34,236 nucleotides of DNA from Phenylobacterium deserti (GCA_945883235.1 CAMCXF010000037.1:1-34236); one strand, 5' to 3'. Counted from the first letter of the stretch, positions 1-8,242 are shown. Notes: generated by a model not told the origin, from the sequence alone. Numbers and translations: made by a program.

Positions 1-1
1 C

Positions 2-133
2 AAGACCCTTCTGCGCAAAGCCGCAGAGCGCACCGTCGAGGCCACCTGGCGACGCATCGGCAAACTCCTTGACCACTTCTCAGCCGACGAATGCGCCAAC
101 TACCTCGTCAACTCCGGATATGCTGCAACTTGA
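2..133 (+). mobile_element. IS630-family transposase, C-terminal end (cut by window edge)
   Basis: The first 43 codons are open and end in TGA at 131-133. The peptide has the features of an IS630/Tc1-mariner transposase tail: an LRKAAERTVEATW helix, a short linker, then a closing segment of the type 'F(S)xxECxNYLxxxGY'. The N-terminus and the DDE catalytic core lie outside the window. The element's right end is probably within the next 15 bp, because IS630 elements insert at TA and a TA sits at 147-148. The stretch just before it (about 128-146) would be the terminal inverted repeat, but the left end is not available to compare. The element abuts the cyclase gene that is transcribed towards it. 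IS630 family is by recognition of the tail only. Confidence 0.7.
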
Positions 134-145
134 TCCGGTCACGCT

Positions 146-1015
146 CTAAGCCACCGTGTTCCAGGCATCCGCCGTGTCGTCCGTGGGCGTCGTGTAGGCG
201 GGGATGGGATGCGGCACGCCCTTGAGGTCGATCTCGCCGACGGAGACGACGGGTATGTCGCGCTTGGCCAGCCGCAGAGTGTCGCCACTGAACAGGATGC
301 GGGTTGAGAACGTCTTGTTGGCGGCCTCCAGACGGGCGGCAACCACGACGACCTCGCCATAGGCCGTATAGTTGAACCGACGCTCACCGCCGAAATTCCC
401 GACCAGACCGATGCCGGATGACAGGCCCATACGCGTGTAGCCAAAGGTGATCCCCCGCGCGATCATCTTCTGGCGGATTGCCAGGGCATAGGTGTCGATT
501 TCGCGGGCACAGGCGATGGCGCGGTCGGCATGATCCTCCGACGGCACAGGTGCCCCGAAAATCGCGATGATGCCGTCGCCGGTCATCTTGTCGATCATCG
601 CCTCATGCTTCCAGAGCAGGTCGATGATGCCGTCGAAATATTCGTTGATGACGCCTTCGAAGGTTTCCAGGTCCAGGCTGGCGACCAGATTGGAAAAATT
701 CTCCAGGTCGGTGATCATAACGGTGATCTCGCGCTCCTCGGCGCCGATCTTTACTTCCTCGCGGCCATCGACCATGCGGTCGATGACCTGGGGGGCCAGA
801 TACCGCTCCAGGGTCGAGGAATAGAAGGCGCGCTGGTTCTGCAGATCCGCGGCGGCGAGGCGACTGAGGATAAAGAACCCGAAAGCGAAGCTGATGGCCG
901 GTGCTGTCATCGGCACCATCAGGGCGACTCGCTGATAGAGTTCGAACGACATGAAACTGGTGACGCCGACGATCGCCAGTACGATCGCTACCGAGGTCCA
1001 CCACTTCTGGGTCGA
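146..1015 (-). pseudogene. Class III adenylate/guanylate cyclase domain, 3' part of a CHASE2-cyclase gene broken by TGA
   Basis: This open stretch is in the same frame as the CHASE2 part upstream and is separated from it only by a TGA at 1016-1018. An ATG at 952 could restart a 268-residue product. Two hydrophobic helices come first, then a linker, then a class III cyclase catalytic domain. Both metal-binding aspartates are visible (in ITDLENFS and in TGDGIIAIFG), as is the purine-specifying lysine (IDKMTGD). The motif that normally reads G(D)xVNxAxRLE is here GEVVVVAARLE. The arginine is kept, but the asparagine that stabilises the transition state is valine. The domain would make cAMP or cGMP if active. 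The stop codon TAG at 146-148 lies only 13 bp from the transposase stop, so the natural C-terminus may have been cut by the IS. Confidence 0.75.
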
Positions 1016-2032
1016 TCAACCGAGCAATGCCCCGGCCAGCGCCGCACTAAGGACGAGGATCGCGTCCCAGATTACAGCCGGGCGACGAACCTGGTCACCG
1101 GCCAGCATCTGCGACAGGGCGTGGACGTGAACCTCGACCCCGGGTGTGCCTTGCTGATGTCCCGGCAGGAATCGCATCGGCGTTGCGTGCATATCTTCCT
1201 TGGGTGCGTCTGAGTCTGCACTTGCCGAACGGGTGACGCTGCCGATGAAGACGATCTTATCCTTGAACAGGGCCTCGGGCAGGAAGCCGACGTACGCTGC
1301 GGAGTAGGCCGGAGAGATCGAGCCGGCGTTTTCGGCTGACACCGAAGCGTCAGGTTTGCGATAGCGGATGTCGAAGGGCGCGGTCAGCGGCTTCATGCCT
1401 GTTGTCAGGATGCCGACTTCTGTCGCCAACGCGCGATACTGGCTTGGATTGGGATCATAACGTCGAATGACGTCGTCATAGTCGACATGCATCAGGGCCC
1501 GCGCATCGGCATAGTGCAGCTTGGCCGACATCGGAAAATCGACGCCGGCCTTCATGCCGGGGTCTGCTGCCACGATGATCGGGGCTTTGACCTTTGCCAC
1601 CCGGCTGTCGAAATCCGCGAATTCCTCGGGCGATGACCAGGTGTCGAGCAAATAGTCGACCACGATGGCCTTCGCGCCCTTGTCGTCGAGGCTCGCGATG
1701 AGGTCGCCGAGCCAGGCCTTGTCGATGGGGGCCAGACAGTGGCAGGCCGAGACCTCCGCCATGGCCTTGGTTGCTTCACCGTCAATCTTGACGATCACGA
1801 ACTGCGGTTGGGCCGCAGGCGCACCACCCGACAGACGAAGATCGTAGGTCAGGTTCTCGATGAACCGGATAGGTGTGGTGGTGTTCAGGAACAGCGCCGC
1901 AACGGTCGAGAGCATCACGACGATCGCCGTGACGGCAAAATCGGTCCATCCCTTGCCCCGCGCTGCACGCAGGCCTTCGAGAACGCGGAACAGTCGGCCC
2001 ATGATACCCTTAGGCGCAACCTTCGCTGCCAT
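1016..2032 (-). pseudogene. CHASE2 sensor domain, 5' part of the broken CHASE2-cyclase gene
   Basis: The 338-residue frame has an N-terminal membrane helix (about residues 30-50), then a periplasmic CHASE2 domain (about 55-310) with the typical late motifs 'FKDKIVFIGS' and 'TPGVEVHVHALSQML'. A second helix starts at about 320 and runs into TGA at 1016-1018. The frame stays open beyond the stop and encodes the rest of the transmembrane bundle and the cyclase, so a full gene would have about 628 codons. CHASE2 domains sense extracellular signals and normally regulate an attached cyclase, kinase or GGDEF domain. The ATG lies 3 bp after the stop of the CpdA-like gene, so the two were co-transcribed. 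A truncated, output-less membrane sensor could still be made. The lesion could be TGG or CGA changed to TGA. Confidence 0.75.
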
Positions 2033-2035
2033 GGG

Positions 2036-2869
2036 TTAGGCCAACTTTCGAAAGGGGAAATTGTACGTCACGGCAGGGGTGTAATCGCCAGCCAGGCACA
2101 GGTGCGTGGTCAGTTGGTCGCCATTGGACATCAACAGCGCAAACGCCGGTGGCTCCTCGACAAGAATTTCACGGCCGTCGGGGACTTCCATGTCAACTTC
2201 GGTCAAATCCAGTGTGAGCTGGATTGAGGTCGCGGGAGCTGCGGCCACCAGATGGCCAGCAAACAGGCCATAGAACGCGCGGTGGATGTGGCCGCACATC
2301 AGCACCTTGACCTGGCTACGGCCGGTCAGCACCTCTTCAAGCCGCAACAGCCAGGGCGACTTCGGGTCCGGGTCCATCCAGCGAATGCCGCTGGGGATCG
2401 GGGGGTGGTGGAGGATCACAGCGGTGGGACGATCCGGCGCTTCGTCCAGCGTTGCCTTCAGCCAACTTGCGCGGGCCTCGTCGTAGTCGCCGTGATTCTC
2501 GCCCTCAAGCGTATCGCAGACGACCATGCGCATGTCGCCGAAGTCGGCGGTGTACTGAACATATCCGTTGGAGTCCGTCTGGGCACCGAGGCCGTTGAAA
2601 ACCTCGAGGAACGGCCCGCGGAGGTCGTGATTTCCGAGGGCAAAATAGATCGGGATCTCGCAGTCAGCCAGCAGCCGTTTGAGCTCAAGGTACTCCTCAA
2701 GCTCGCCTCTATCGACAAGATCGCCGCTGGCGATGATGGCGACCGGTCTGGGGCGAAGGGCATCAATCGCCTTCAGAACCTGGCGCAGCCGCTCTTCATT
2801 CCGCCTTTGGTTAAGTCGATCCTTGTCGGTCGTAATGTGCAGATCGGTGATCTGAGCTATCGTTAACAA
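2036..2869 (-). CDS. Metallophosphoesterase, CpdA-like cyclic-nucleotide phosphodiesterase
   Basis: The 277-residue protein has the full calcineurin-like metal site: DLH at about residues 9-11, GDLVDRG, GNHD, an HHPP histidine and GHIH. The order, length and absence of a signal peptide match class III cyclic-nucleotide phosphodiesterases of the CpdA/GpdQ group, which hydrolyse 3',5'-cAMP in the cytoplasm. It lies 3 bp upstream of the CHASE2-cyclase gene, so enzymes that would make and break a cyclic nucleotide were encoded together; this supports the cAMP assignment. The start is TTG at 2867-2869, chosen because GGGAGG lies about 8 bp upstream and no better ATG is near. Other phosphodiesters, such as glycerophosphodiesters, remain possible substrates. 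With the cyclase broken, its role would depend on other cyclases. Confidence 0.8.
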   Translation of the reverse strand: MLTIAQITDLHITTDKDRLNQRRNEERLRQVLKAIDALRPRPVAIIASGDLVDRGELEEYLELKRLLADCEIPIYFALGNHDLRGPFLEVFNGLGAQTDSNGYVQYTADFGDMRMVVCDTLEGENHGDYDEARASWLKATLDEAPDRPTAVILHHPPIPSGIRWMDPDPKSPWLLRLEEVLTGRSQVKVLMCGHIHRAFYGLFAGHLVAAAPATSIQLTLDLTEVDMEVPDGREILVEEPPAFALLMSNGDQLTTHLCLAGDYTPAVTYNFPFRKLA

Positions 2870-2918
2870 CTAGCCGCCTCCCCAAGCAGCGCGCACTGTC
2901 CCATTTAGATACGCCCGC

Positions 2919-4352
2919 TCAACGCCTACGGATGACGAGGTTGCGAATTTCAGTCATGTCTTCCATGGCGAAGCGAACCCCCTCCCGTCCGAGACCGGAG
3001 TCCTTCACCCCGCCGTAGGGCATGTTGTCCACCCGATAGCTCGGCACGTCGCCGATGACAACGCCACCGACATCCAGGTGATCCCAAGCTTCGAGCATCT
3101 TGTAGAGGTCGCGGGTAAAGACGCCGGTCTGCAGCCCGAATTTTGAATCGTTCACTTCGTCCAGGGCGTCCTTGAAGTTGGTAAATTTCGACAGAATAGC
3201 GACCGGGCCAAAGGCCTCCTCGGCATAGAGCGCGGCGGTGCGCCCTACGCCTTCCAGAAGTGTCGCCTCCAGCATCGCGCCCTCGCGTTTGCCTCCCACC
3301 AGCAGCTTTGCCCCGTCGGCGACAGCGGCCTTGATCCAACTGTCCAGGCGGCTGGCTTCCTTCACGTCGATCATCGGGCCGACGAAGGTGTCTTCGTTGT
3401 GAGGGTCACCGGTGATCAGGGTTCTGGTTTTCGCGACCAGACGATCGCGAAGTTCGTCATAGATCGAGGCATGGATGATGATCCGCTGCACGCCGATGCA
3501 GGACTGTCCCGACTGGTAGAAGGCACCAAAGATAATCCGTTCGACGGCGTCATCCAGGTCGGTGTCGGCGTCCACGATCACAGCCGCGTTGCCCCCCAGT
3601 TCCAGCACGACCTTTTTCTTGCCGGCCTTGGCTTTCAGGTCCCAGCCGACGCCGGGCGAGCCGGTGAAGGACAACAACTTCAGCCGCTCGTCGGTGGTAA
3701 ACAGGTCCGCTCCATCCCGCGCCGCCGGCAGGATCGAGAACGCGCCCTTGGGCAGATCGGTCTCGGCCAGCACCTCGCCAATGATGATGGCCCCCAACGG
3801 GGTTCGCGACGCCGGTTTCATGACGAAGGGGCATCCCACGGCCAGCGCTGGCGCGATCTTGTGTGCGGCCAGGTTCAGCGGAAAATTGAACGGCGAGATG
3901 AAGGAGCAGGGGCCAATCGGCACCCGCTTCCACATGCCCTGATAACCCCGGGCGCGCGGTGAAATGTCCAGAGGCTGAACCTCTCCCGTCATGCGGACGG
4001 ATTCCTCGGCTGCGATCCGGAACGTGTCAATGAGGCGCCCGACCTCACCACGGCTGTCGCGGATCGGCTTGCCTGCCTCAATGCAGAGGGCATAGGCCAG
4101 TTCGTCGAACCGTTCGGTGAAGCGGTTGACGCAGTGCTGCAGCACTGCCTGACGCTCATAGGACGCCATCCGGGCCATGGGTTCGGCGGCCTCGACAGTG
4201 GCGGCAATACCCGCGTCGATGGTCTTGGCGTCGGCCAGTGCCACGCGGGTGGCGACCTTGCCGGTGTATTTGTCCGTGACCTCCAGATCGAGGTTGGGCG
4301 TCTGGGCCACATTGGCCAGATAGAGCGGGTAGGAGTCCTTAAGCGCGGCCAT
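2919..4352 (-). CDS. NAD(P)-dependent aldehyde dehydrogenase
   Basis: The 477-residue soluble protein is a full-length member of the ALDH superfamily, which oxidises an aldehyde to the acid (or acyl product) with NAD(P)+. The catalytic set is complete: Asn156 in SPFNFPLN, Lys179 in FVMKPA, Glu251 in LELGGN and the nucleophile Cys285 in SGQSCIG. The closing 'PYGGVKDSGLGREG' segment is also typical. It begins 23 bp after the stop of the ThDP enzyme and the next gene begins 49 bp downstream, so all four minus-strand genes from 6022 to 146 could form one transcript. Pairing with an acetolactate-synthase-like enzyme suggests a joint catabolic route for a 2-oxo acid or an aldehyde made from it. The substrate cannot be named from sequence. 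Glyceraldehyde-3-phosphate (GapN-like) or other short aldehydes are possible. Confidence 0.88.
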   Translation of the reverse strand: MAALKDSYPLYLANVAQTPNLDLEVTDKYTGKVATRVALADAKTIDAGIAATVEAAEPMARMASYERQAVLQHCVNRFTERFDELAYALCIEAGKPIRDSRGEVGRLIDTFRIAAEESVRMTGEVQPLDISPRARGYQGMWKRVPIGPCSFISPFNFPLNLAAHKIAPALAVGCPFVMKPASRTPLGAIIIGEVLAETDLPKGAFSILPAARDGADLFTTDERLKLLSFTGSPGVGWDLKAKAGKKKVVLELGGNAAVIVDADTDLDDAVERIIFGAFYQSGQSCIGVQRIIIHASIYDELRDRLVAKTRTLITGDPHNEDTFVGPMIDVKEASRLDSWIKAAVADGAKLLVGGKREGAMLEATLLEGVGRTAALYAEEAFGPVAILSKFTNFKDALDEVNDSKFGLQTGVFTRDLYKMLEAWDHLDVGGVVIGDVPSYRVDNMPYGGVKDSGLGREGVRFAMEDMTEIRNLVIRRR

Positions 4353-4375
4353 GTCGGGGTTCCTTGTGGCTGGCG

Positions 4376-6022
4376 TCAGACGGCCGCGCTCAGTTCCTTG
4401 ATCTGTTTGTTCAGGATCAGATCATTGTCGGAGTAGTCCACTGGGCAATCGATCAGATTGACGCCAGGGGTATCGAGGCACTTTTTCAGGATGCCCGGCA
4501 GCTCTGCGGCGCTGGTGACCCGGTAGCCATTGGCTCCGTAAGACTCCGCATACTTCACGAAATCCGGGTTGCCGTAGGTCAGCCCCCAGTCCTTGAAGCC
4601 CATGTTGGCCTGCTTCCAGCGGATCATGCCGTAGCTGTTGTCGTTGAGGATCAGGACCGTGATGTTCAGCTTCAGGCGGACAGCGGTCTCCATTTCCTGG
4701 CTGTTCATCATGAAGCCGCCGTCGCCACAGATCGCCATGACCTTGCGGTCGGGATAGACCATCGACGACGCCATCGCCGACGGCAGGCCAGCGCCCATGG
4801 TGGCCAACGCGTTGTCCAGCAGGACTGTGTTGGTCATCCGCGCCGGATAGTTGCGGGCGAACCAGATTTTATAGACGCCGTTGTCCAGGCAGATGATGCC
4901 ATTGTCCGGCATGACCTCGCGGATCTGGTGCACCAGATGCTGCGGATAAATCGGGTAGCGCATGTCGCCGATGGACTTGGCGGTGTGCTCGACTTCGGCA
5001 GCCCGGGCCCGGTGCATGACCGAGAAGTCCCATCCGGCTTGGGGCAGGATGTCTTCCTTGATCTGCCAGATGGCGTTGCCGATATCGCCGATCACCTCGT
5101 ACTGCGGAAAGTAAACCGGATCGACTTCGGCCGAGCGGAAGTTGATGTGGATCACTTCGGTGCCGCCCACCTGCATGAAGAACGGCGGCTTTTCGATCAC
5201 GTCGTGGCCGACGTTGATGATCAGGTCTGCGGCACCGATGGCGCGGTGCACGAAGTCGCCAGCCGACAACGCCGCGCAGCCGAGGAACTTGCCATTGGTC
5301 TCGTCGACGACGCCCTTGCCCAGCTGGGTGGACACGAACGGGATGCCGGTTTTTTCGATAAACTGGGTCAGCATCCGGCTGGTCATGGCGCGGTTGGCGC
5401 CGGCTCCGATCACCAGGATGGGCGACTTGGCCTGCTCGATACGCTTGGCGGCGGCGCGGATCGACTTTTCGTCCGCTACGGGACGGCGCGCATTGCTCTT
5501 CACCATCGGCTTTTCGTCGGTGTGCTCGTCGGCAATGTCCTCGGGGAACTCGATGTGGACGGCCCCGGGCTTTTCTTCCTGGGCCAGACGGAACGCCTCG
5601 CGGACCTTGGAGGGGATGTTGTCGGCCGAGGCCAGTTGGTGGGTGAACTTGGTCAGCGGTCCCATCATGGAGACCACGTCCAGGATCTGGAACCGGCCTT
5701 GCTTCGATTTCTTGATGGGCTTCTGGCCGGTCAGCATCATCATCGGCATGCCGCCCAGCTGGGCGTACGCGGCGGCGGTAACAAAGTTGGTCGCGCCGGG
5801 ACCCAGGGTTGCGACGCAGACCCCGGCCTTGCCCGTATGTCGACCATAGGTTGCAGCCATGAAGCCTGCGCCCTGCTCATGGCGGGTCAGAATCAGCTGG
5901 ATCTTTTTTGACCGGGACAGGCTGTCCAAAAAATCGAGGTTTTCTTCGCCGGGGACACCGAAGACGTGCAGAACGCCTTCTTCCTCCAGACATTGCACGA
6001 AAAGATCAGATGCCTTGGTCAT
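4376..6022 (-). CDS. Acetolactate synthase large-subunit-like ThDP enzyme
   Basis: The 548-residue protein has the three-domain layout of ThDP-dependent 2-oxo acid enzymes. The N-terminal Pyr domain has the ThDP-activating glutamate (Glu49 in TRHEQGAGFMA). A central domain follows, then a C-terminal PP domain with the ThDP/Mg motif GDGGFMMNSQE...NDNSYG (about 435-468). It looks most like catabolic or orphan acetolactate synthases, which condense two pyruvates to 2-acetolactate and CO2. No IlvN regulatory subunit and no acetolactate decarboxylase are adjacent, so a role in branched-chain amino acid synthesis is less likely. It is the first gene of the minus-strand group and is divergent from gdhA across a 198-bp intergenic region that holds a tandem repeat. 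Sulfoacetaldehyde acetyltransferase, glyoxylate carboligase or another decarboxylase are alternatives not excluded by sequence. Confidence 0.8.
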   Translation of the reverse strand: MTKASDLFVQCLEEEGVLHVFGVPGEENLDFLDSLSRSKKIQLILTRHEQGAGFMAATYGRHTGKAGVCVATLGPGATNFVTAAAYAQLGGMPMMMLTGQKPIKKSKQGRFQILDVVSMMGPLTKFTHQLASADNIPSKVREAFRLAQEEKPGAVHIEFPEDIADEHTDEKPMVKSNARRPVADEKSIRAAAKRIEQAKSPILVIGAGANRAMTSRMLTQFIEKTGIPFVSTQLGKGVVDETNGKFLGCAALSAGDFVHRAIGAADLIINVGHDVIEKPPFFMQVGGTEVIHINFRSAEVDPVYFPQYEVIGDIGNAIWQIKEDILPQAGWDFSVMHRARAAEVEHTAKSIGDMRYPIYPQHLVHQIREVMPDNGIICLDNGVYKIWFARNYPARMTNTVLLDNALATMGAGLPSAMASSMVYPDRKVMAICGDGGFMMNSQEMETAVRLKLNITVLILNDNSYGMIRWKQANMGFKDWGLTYGNPDFVKYAESYGANGYRVTSAAELPGILKKCLDTPGVNLIDCPVDYSDNDLILNKQIKELSAAV

Positions 6023-6062
6023 TTTCTAGCCCCCATAACCGGATGCACGTTGTGGCAAATTC

Positions 6063-6115
6063 CAATGACTTGTGAAACGCCTTAAAACAATGACTTGTGA
6101 AACGCCTTAAAACAA
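6063..6115. repeat. 25-bp tandem direct repeat, two copies, in the divergent promoter region
   Basis: A 25-bp unit beginning CAATGACTTGTG and ending CGCCTTAAAA occurs twice without mismatch (6063-6087 and 6088-6112), followed by CAA as the start of a third. Each unit together with the next bases contains an imperfect dyad: CTTGT, 13 bp, then ACAAT (first copy) or ACAAG (second copy). It lies 41 bp upstream of the ThDP enzyme start and 105 bp upstream of gdhA. It may be a paired operator or a recent slippage duplication of a promoter segment. No known regulator motif was recognised. Confidence 0.85.
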
Positions 6116-6220
6116 GGTTGGACATCTCATGTCGTTTTGTCGCTTATGCCCGCTGATTTATGTAGCTGGCTGATACCGAAAACGACAAGCGGGCGCTGTT
6201 TGCACGCACAGGAGGAATAA

Positions 6221-7579
6221 ATGGCAGTAAGCGATCACGTGGATCTGGCGACCTTCATCGAAGGTGTACGGCGCCGCAATCCCGGGCAGCCAGAGTTCGC
6301 CCAGGCGGTGCAGGAAGTCGCCGAGGATATCTACGACTACATGCAGGACAAGGAACAGTATCACAAGTACCAGATCCTGCGGCGCATCGCCGAGCCGGAT
6401 CGGGTGATCAGCTTCCGGGTTTGCTGGGAAGATGACAACGGCAACATTCGCGTCCAGCGCGGCTGGCGCGTCCAGAACAACAACTCCATCGGTCCGTACA
6501 AGGGTGGCATCCGCTTCCACCCCTCGGTGACCGAAAGCGTGCTGAAGTTCCTGGCGTTCGAGCAGACCTTCAAGAACGCGCTCACCGGCCTGCCCATGGG
6601 CGGCGGCAAGGGTGGGGCAAACTTCAACCCCAAGGGCAAATCCGACAATGAAGTGATGCGCTTCTGCCAGTCCTTCATGAACGAGCTCTACCGCTACATC
6701 GGCGCGGACATTGACGTGCCGGCCGGTGACATCGGGGTCGGCGGTCGCGAGATCGGCTACATGTTCGGCCAGTACAAGCGCCTGACCAACGAGTTCACCG
6801 GCGTTCTGACCGGCAAAGGCTTGGAATACGGCGGCAGCCTGATCCGCACCGAGGCCACCGGCTACGGTGCGGTATATTTCCTGCGCAACATGCTGGCCAC
6901 CCAGAAGGACGGTGTGGAGGGCAAGAAGGTCGTCATCTCTGGCTCGGGCAACGTGGCTACCCACGCGGCGGAAAAGATCAATCAGCTGGGTGGAAAGGTT
7001 CTGACCCTGTCTGACTCCGAGGGCTACATCTATGATCCCGCAGGCATTTCGGAAGAGCGGGTCAATTGGGTCAAGGATTTGAAGAACAAGCGTCGCGGGC
7101 GGATTTCGGAGTACGCCAAGGAGTTCAAGGGGTCCGAGTTCGTCTCGGGCAAGACCCCTTGGGGCGTACCCTGCGACCTGGCGCTGCCCTGCGCCACCCA
7201 GAACGAGTTGACGGGTGACGATGCGCGCCTGCTGGTCCAGAACGGCTGCATCGGGGTTTCGGAGGGTGCCAACATGCCCACCACCCTTGAAGGCGTGCAC
7301 GTGTTCAAGGACGCCCAGATCCTGTTCGCGCCCGGCAAGGCGGCCAACGCCGGCGGCGTGTCGGTTTCTGGTCTGGAAATGAGCCAGAACTCGGCCCGCA
7401 TCTCCTGGAAGGAAGCCGAACTGCAGCGTCTGCTGGAGGACATCATGGCCGGCATCCACGCGTCGTGTGTGGAATACGGCGGGCGTCCTGGCTCCAAGGT
7501 CACCGACTATGTTCGCGGCGCCAACATCGCGGGCTTCAAGAAGGTGGCCGACGCCATGCTGGCCTTCGGGGTCGTTTGA
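6221..7579 (+). CDS. gdhA: NADP-specific glutamate dehydrogenase
   Basis: The 452-residue protein has the length and order of hexameric bacterial glutamate dehydrogenases, which interconvert 2-oxoglutarate plus ammonium and L-glutamate. Substrate-binding Lys94 (GPYKGGIRFHP), catalytic Lys130 (PMGGGKGG) and catalytic Asp170 (PAGDIGVGG) are all present. A Rossmann fold begins at about residue 235 with SGSGNVA. The small hexameric form with this motif set is usually NADP-linked and assimilatory; cofactor preference is inferred from subfamily. The start is firm: AGGAGG lies 7 bp before ATG. It is monocistronic or leads only the broken kinase gene. It is divergent from the ThDP-enzyme/ALDH pair, which hints at joint control of 2-oxo acid and nitrogen use through the shared upstream region. 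Confidence 0.93.
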   Translation: MAVSDHVDLATFIEGVRRRNPGQPEFAQAVQEVAEDIYDYMQDKEQYHKYQILRRIAEPDRVISFRVCWEDDNGNIRVQRGWRVQNNNSIGPYKGGIRFHPSVTESVLKFLAFEQTFKNALTGLPMGGGKGGANFNPKGKSDNEVMRFCQSFMNELYRYIGADIDVPAGDIGVGGREIGYMFGQYKRLTNEFTGVLTGKGLEYGGSLIRTEATGYGAVYFLRNMLATQKDGVEGKKVVISGSGNVATHAAEKINQLGGKVLTLSDSEGYIYDPAGISEERVNWVKDLKNKRRGRISEYAKEFKGSEFVSGKTPWGVPCDLALPCATQNELTGDDARLLVQNGCIGVSEGANMPTTLEGVHVFKDAQILFAPGKAANAGGVSVSGLEMSQNSARISWKEAELQRLLEDIMAGIHASCVEYGGRPGSKVTDYVRGANIAGFKKVADAMLAFGVV

Positions 7580-7608
7580 TCCCGAACCGACTCGACCAAA
7601 GCTGATCT

Positions 7609-7644
7609 CGCCGCTCTGGTCATCCGGGGCGGCGGGCCGGTTTT
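7609..7644 (+). terminator. Possible weak terminator after gdhA
   Basis: A 6-bp perfect stem (7609-7614 with 7629-7634) with a 14-nt loop lies 30 bp after the gdhA stop and is followed at 7641 by four T residues. The T-run is short and starts 6 nt after the stem, so this is only a candidate. Confidence 0.3.
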
Positions 7645-7663
7645 CTACGGACGTTGCGGATAG

Positions 7664-8242
7664 ATGTCAGCGCTACATGCCGGGGACATCGCCGCCGCCG
7701 TCGCCGGACACTTCCCGGCGGCCGAGGCGCGCGCCGTTCAACGACTTGAGGGTGGCGTCTCCGCACAGGTGTTCCGTATCGACCTGCGCTTGGCCGACGG
7801 CACCGGCAAGGCGGTCGTGCTTCGCGCTATGGGCGAATCCGGCCTGGAGTCGGCGCAGGAGCATGCACTCCTCGCCGCCCTGCACGCCGCGAGCGTGCCA
7901 GTGCCACGCCCCATTCGCTTCGACGCCAACTGCAGTCACGTTAATGCTGCCTACGTCCTAATGGAGTTCGCCGAAGGCTCGTCCGAGATGCCGGAAGGCT
8001 CAGCCGGGTCGCAGATTGTCCGGATGGCCGAGACATTGGTGACGATCCATCGGACGCCATCGGCGCTACTTCCGCCGCTTCCACCGTGTCTGGACTCTGT
8101 GCCGGAGCTGTTTGGTTTTCTTCCGGATGGCGCGGAATGGCGCGCCCTGCGGGATTTTTGCGCCTCCCTGGCACCGCGCCCGTTCGACGGCGAGCCTGTG
8201 CTGCTGCACGGCGACTTCTGGCCCCGCAACCTGCTCTGGTAA
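7664..8242 (+). pseudogene. APH/choline-kinase-type phosphotransferase, 5' part, ended by in-frame TAA
   Basis: The 192-residue frame is the N-lobe and the start of the C-lobe of an aminoglycoside-phosphotransferase-fold kinase. A nucleotide-binding lobe is followed by an 'AYVLMEF' hinge and the catalytic loop HGDFWPRN, with the catalytic Asp and the Asn metal ligand. It then stops at TAA (8240-8242), two residues after that Asn-Leu-Leu-Trp segment. The same frame continues directly with the missing metal-binding part, so a single substitution (for example CAA to TAA) has broken a gene of 298 codons. Without the second metal site the product should be inactive. APH-fold enzymes phosphorylate small hydroxylated molecules; this one's substrate is unknown and no resistance phenotype should be assumed. 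There is no clear ribosome binding site at the ATG. Confidence 0.75.

Noticed and set aside
1016..1018. TGA read as tryptophan or selenocysteine
   Set aside because: Many genes here end with TGA, no selenocysteine insertion hairpin was seen, and cyclases have no conserved Cys or Sec at this linker.
4364..5911. 515-codon plus-strand open frame
   Set aside because: It is antisense to the acetolactate-synthase-like gene, has a His/Asp/Val/Gly-rich composition typical of a shadow frame, and shows no recognisable domain.
6158..7459. 433-codon minus-strand open frame
   Set aside because: It mirrors gdhA, which has all its catalytic residues; the antisense peptide has no domain and is a high-GC shadow.
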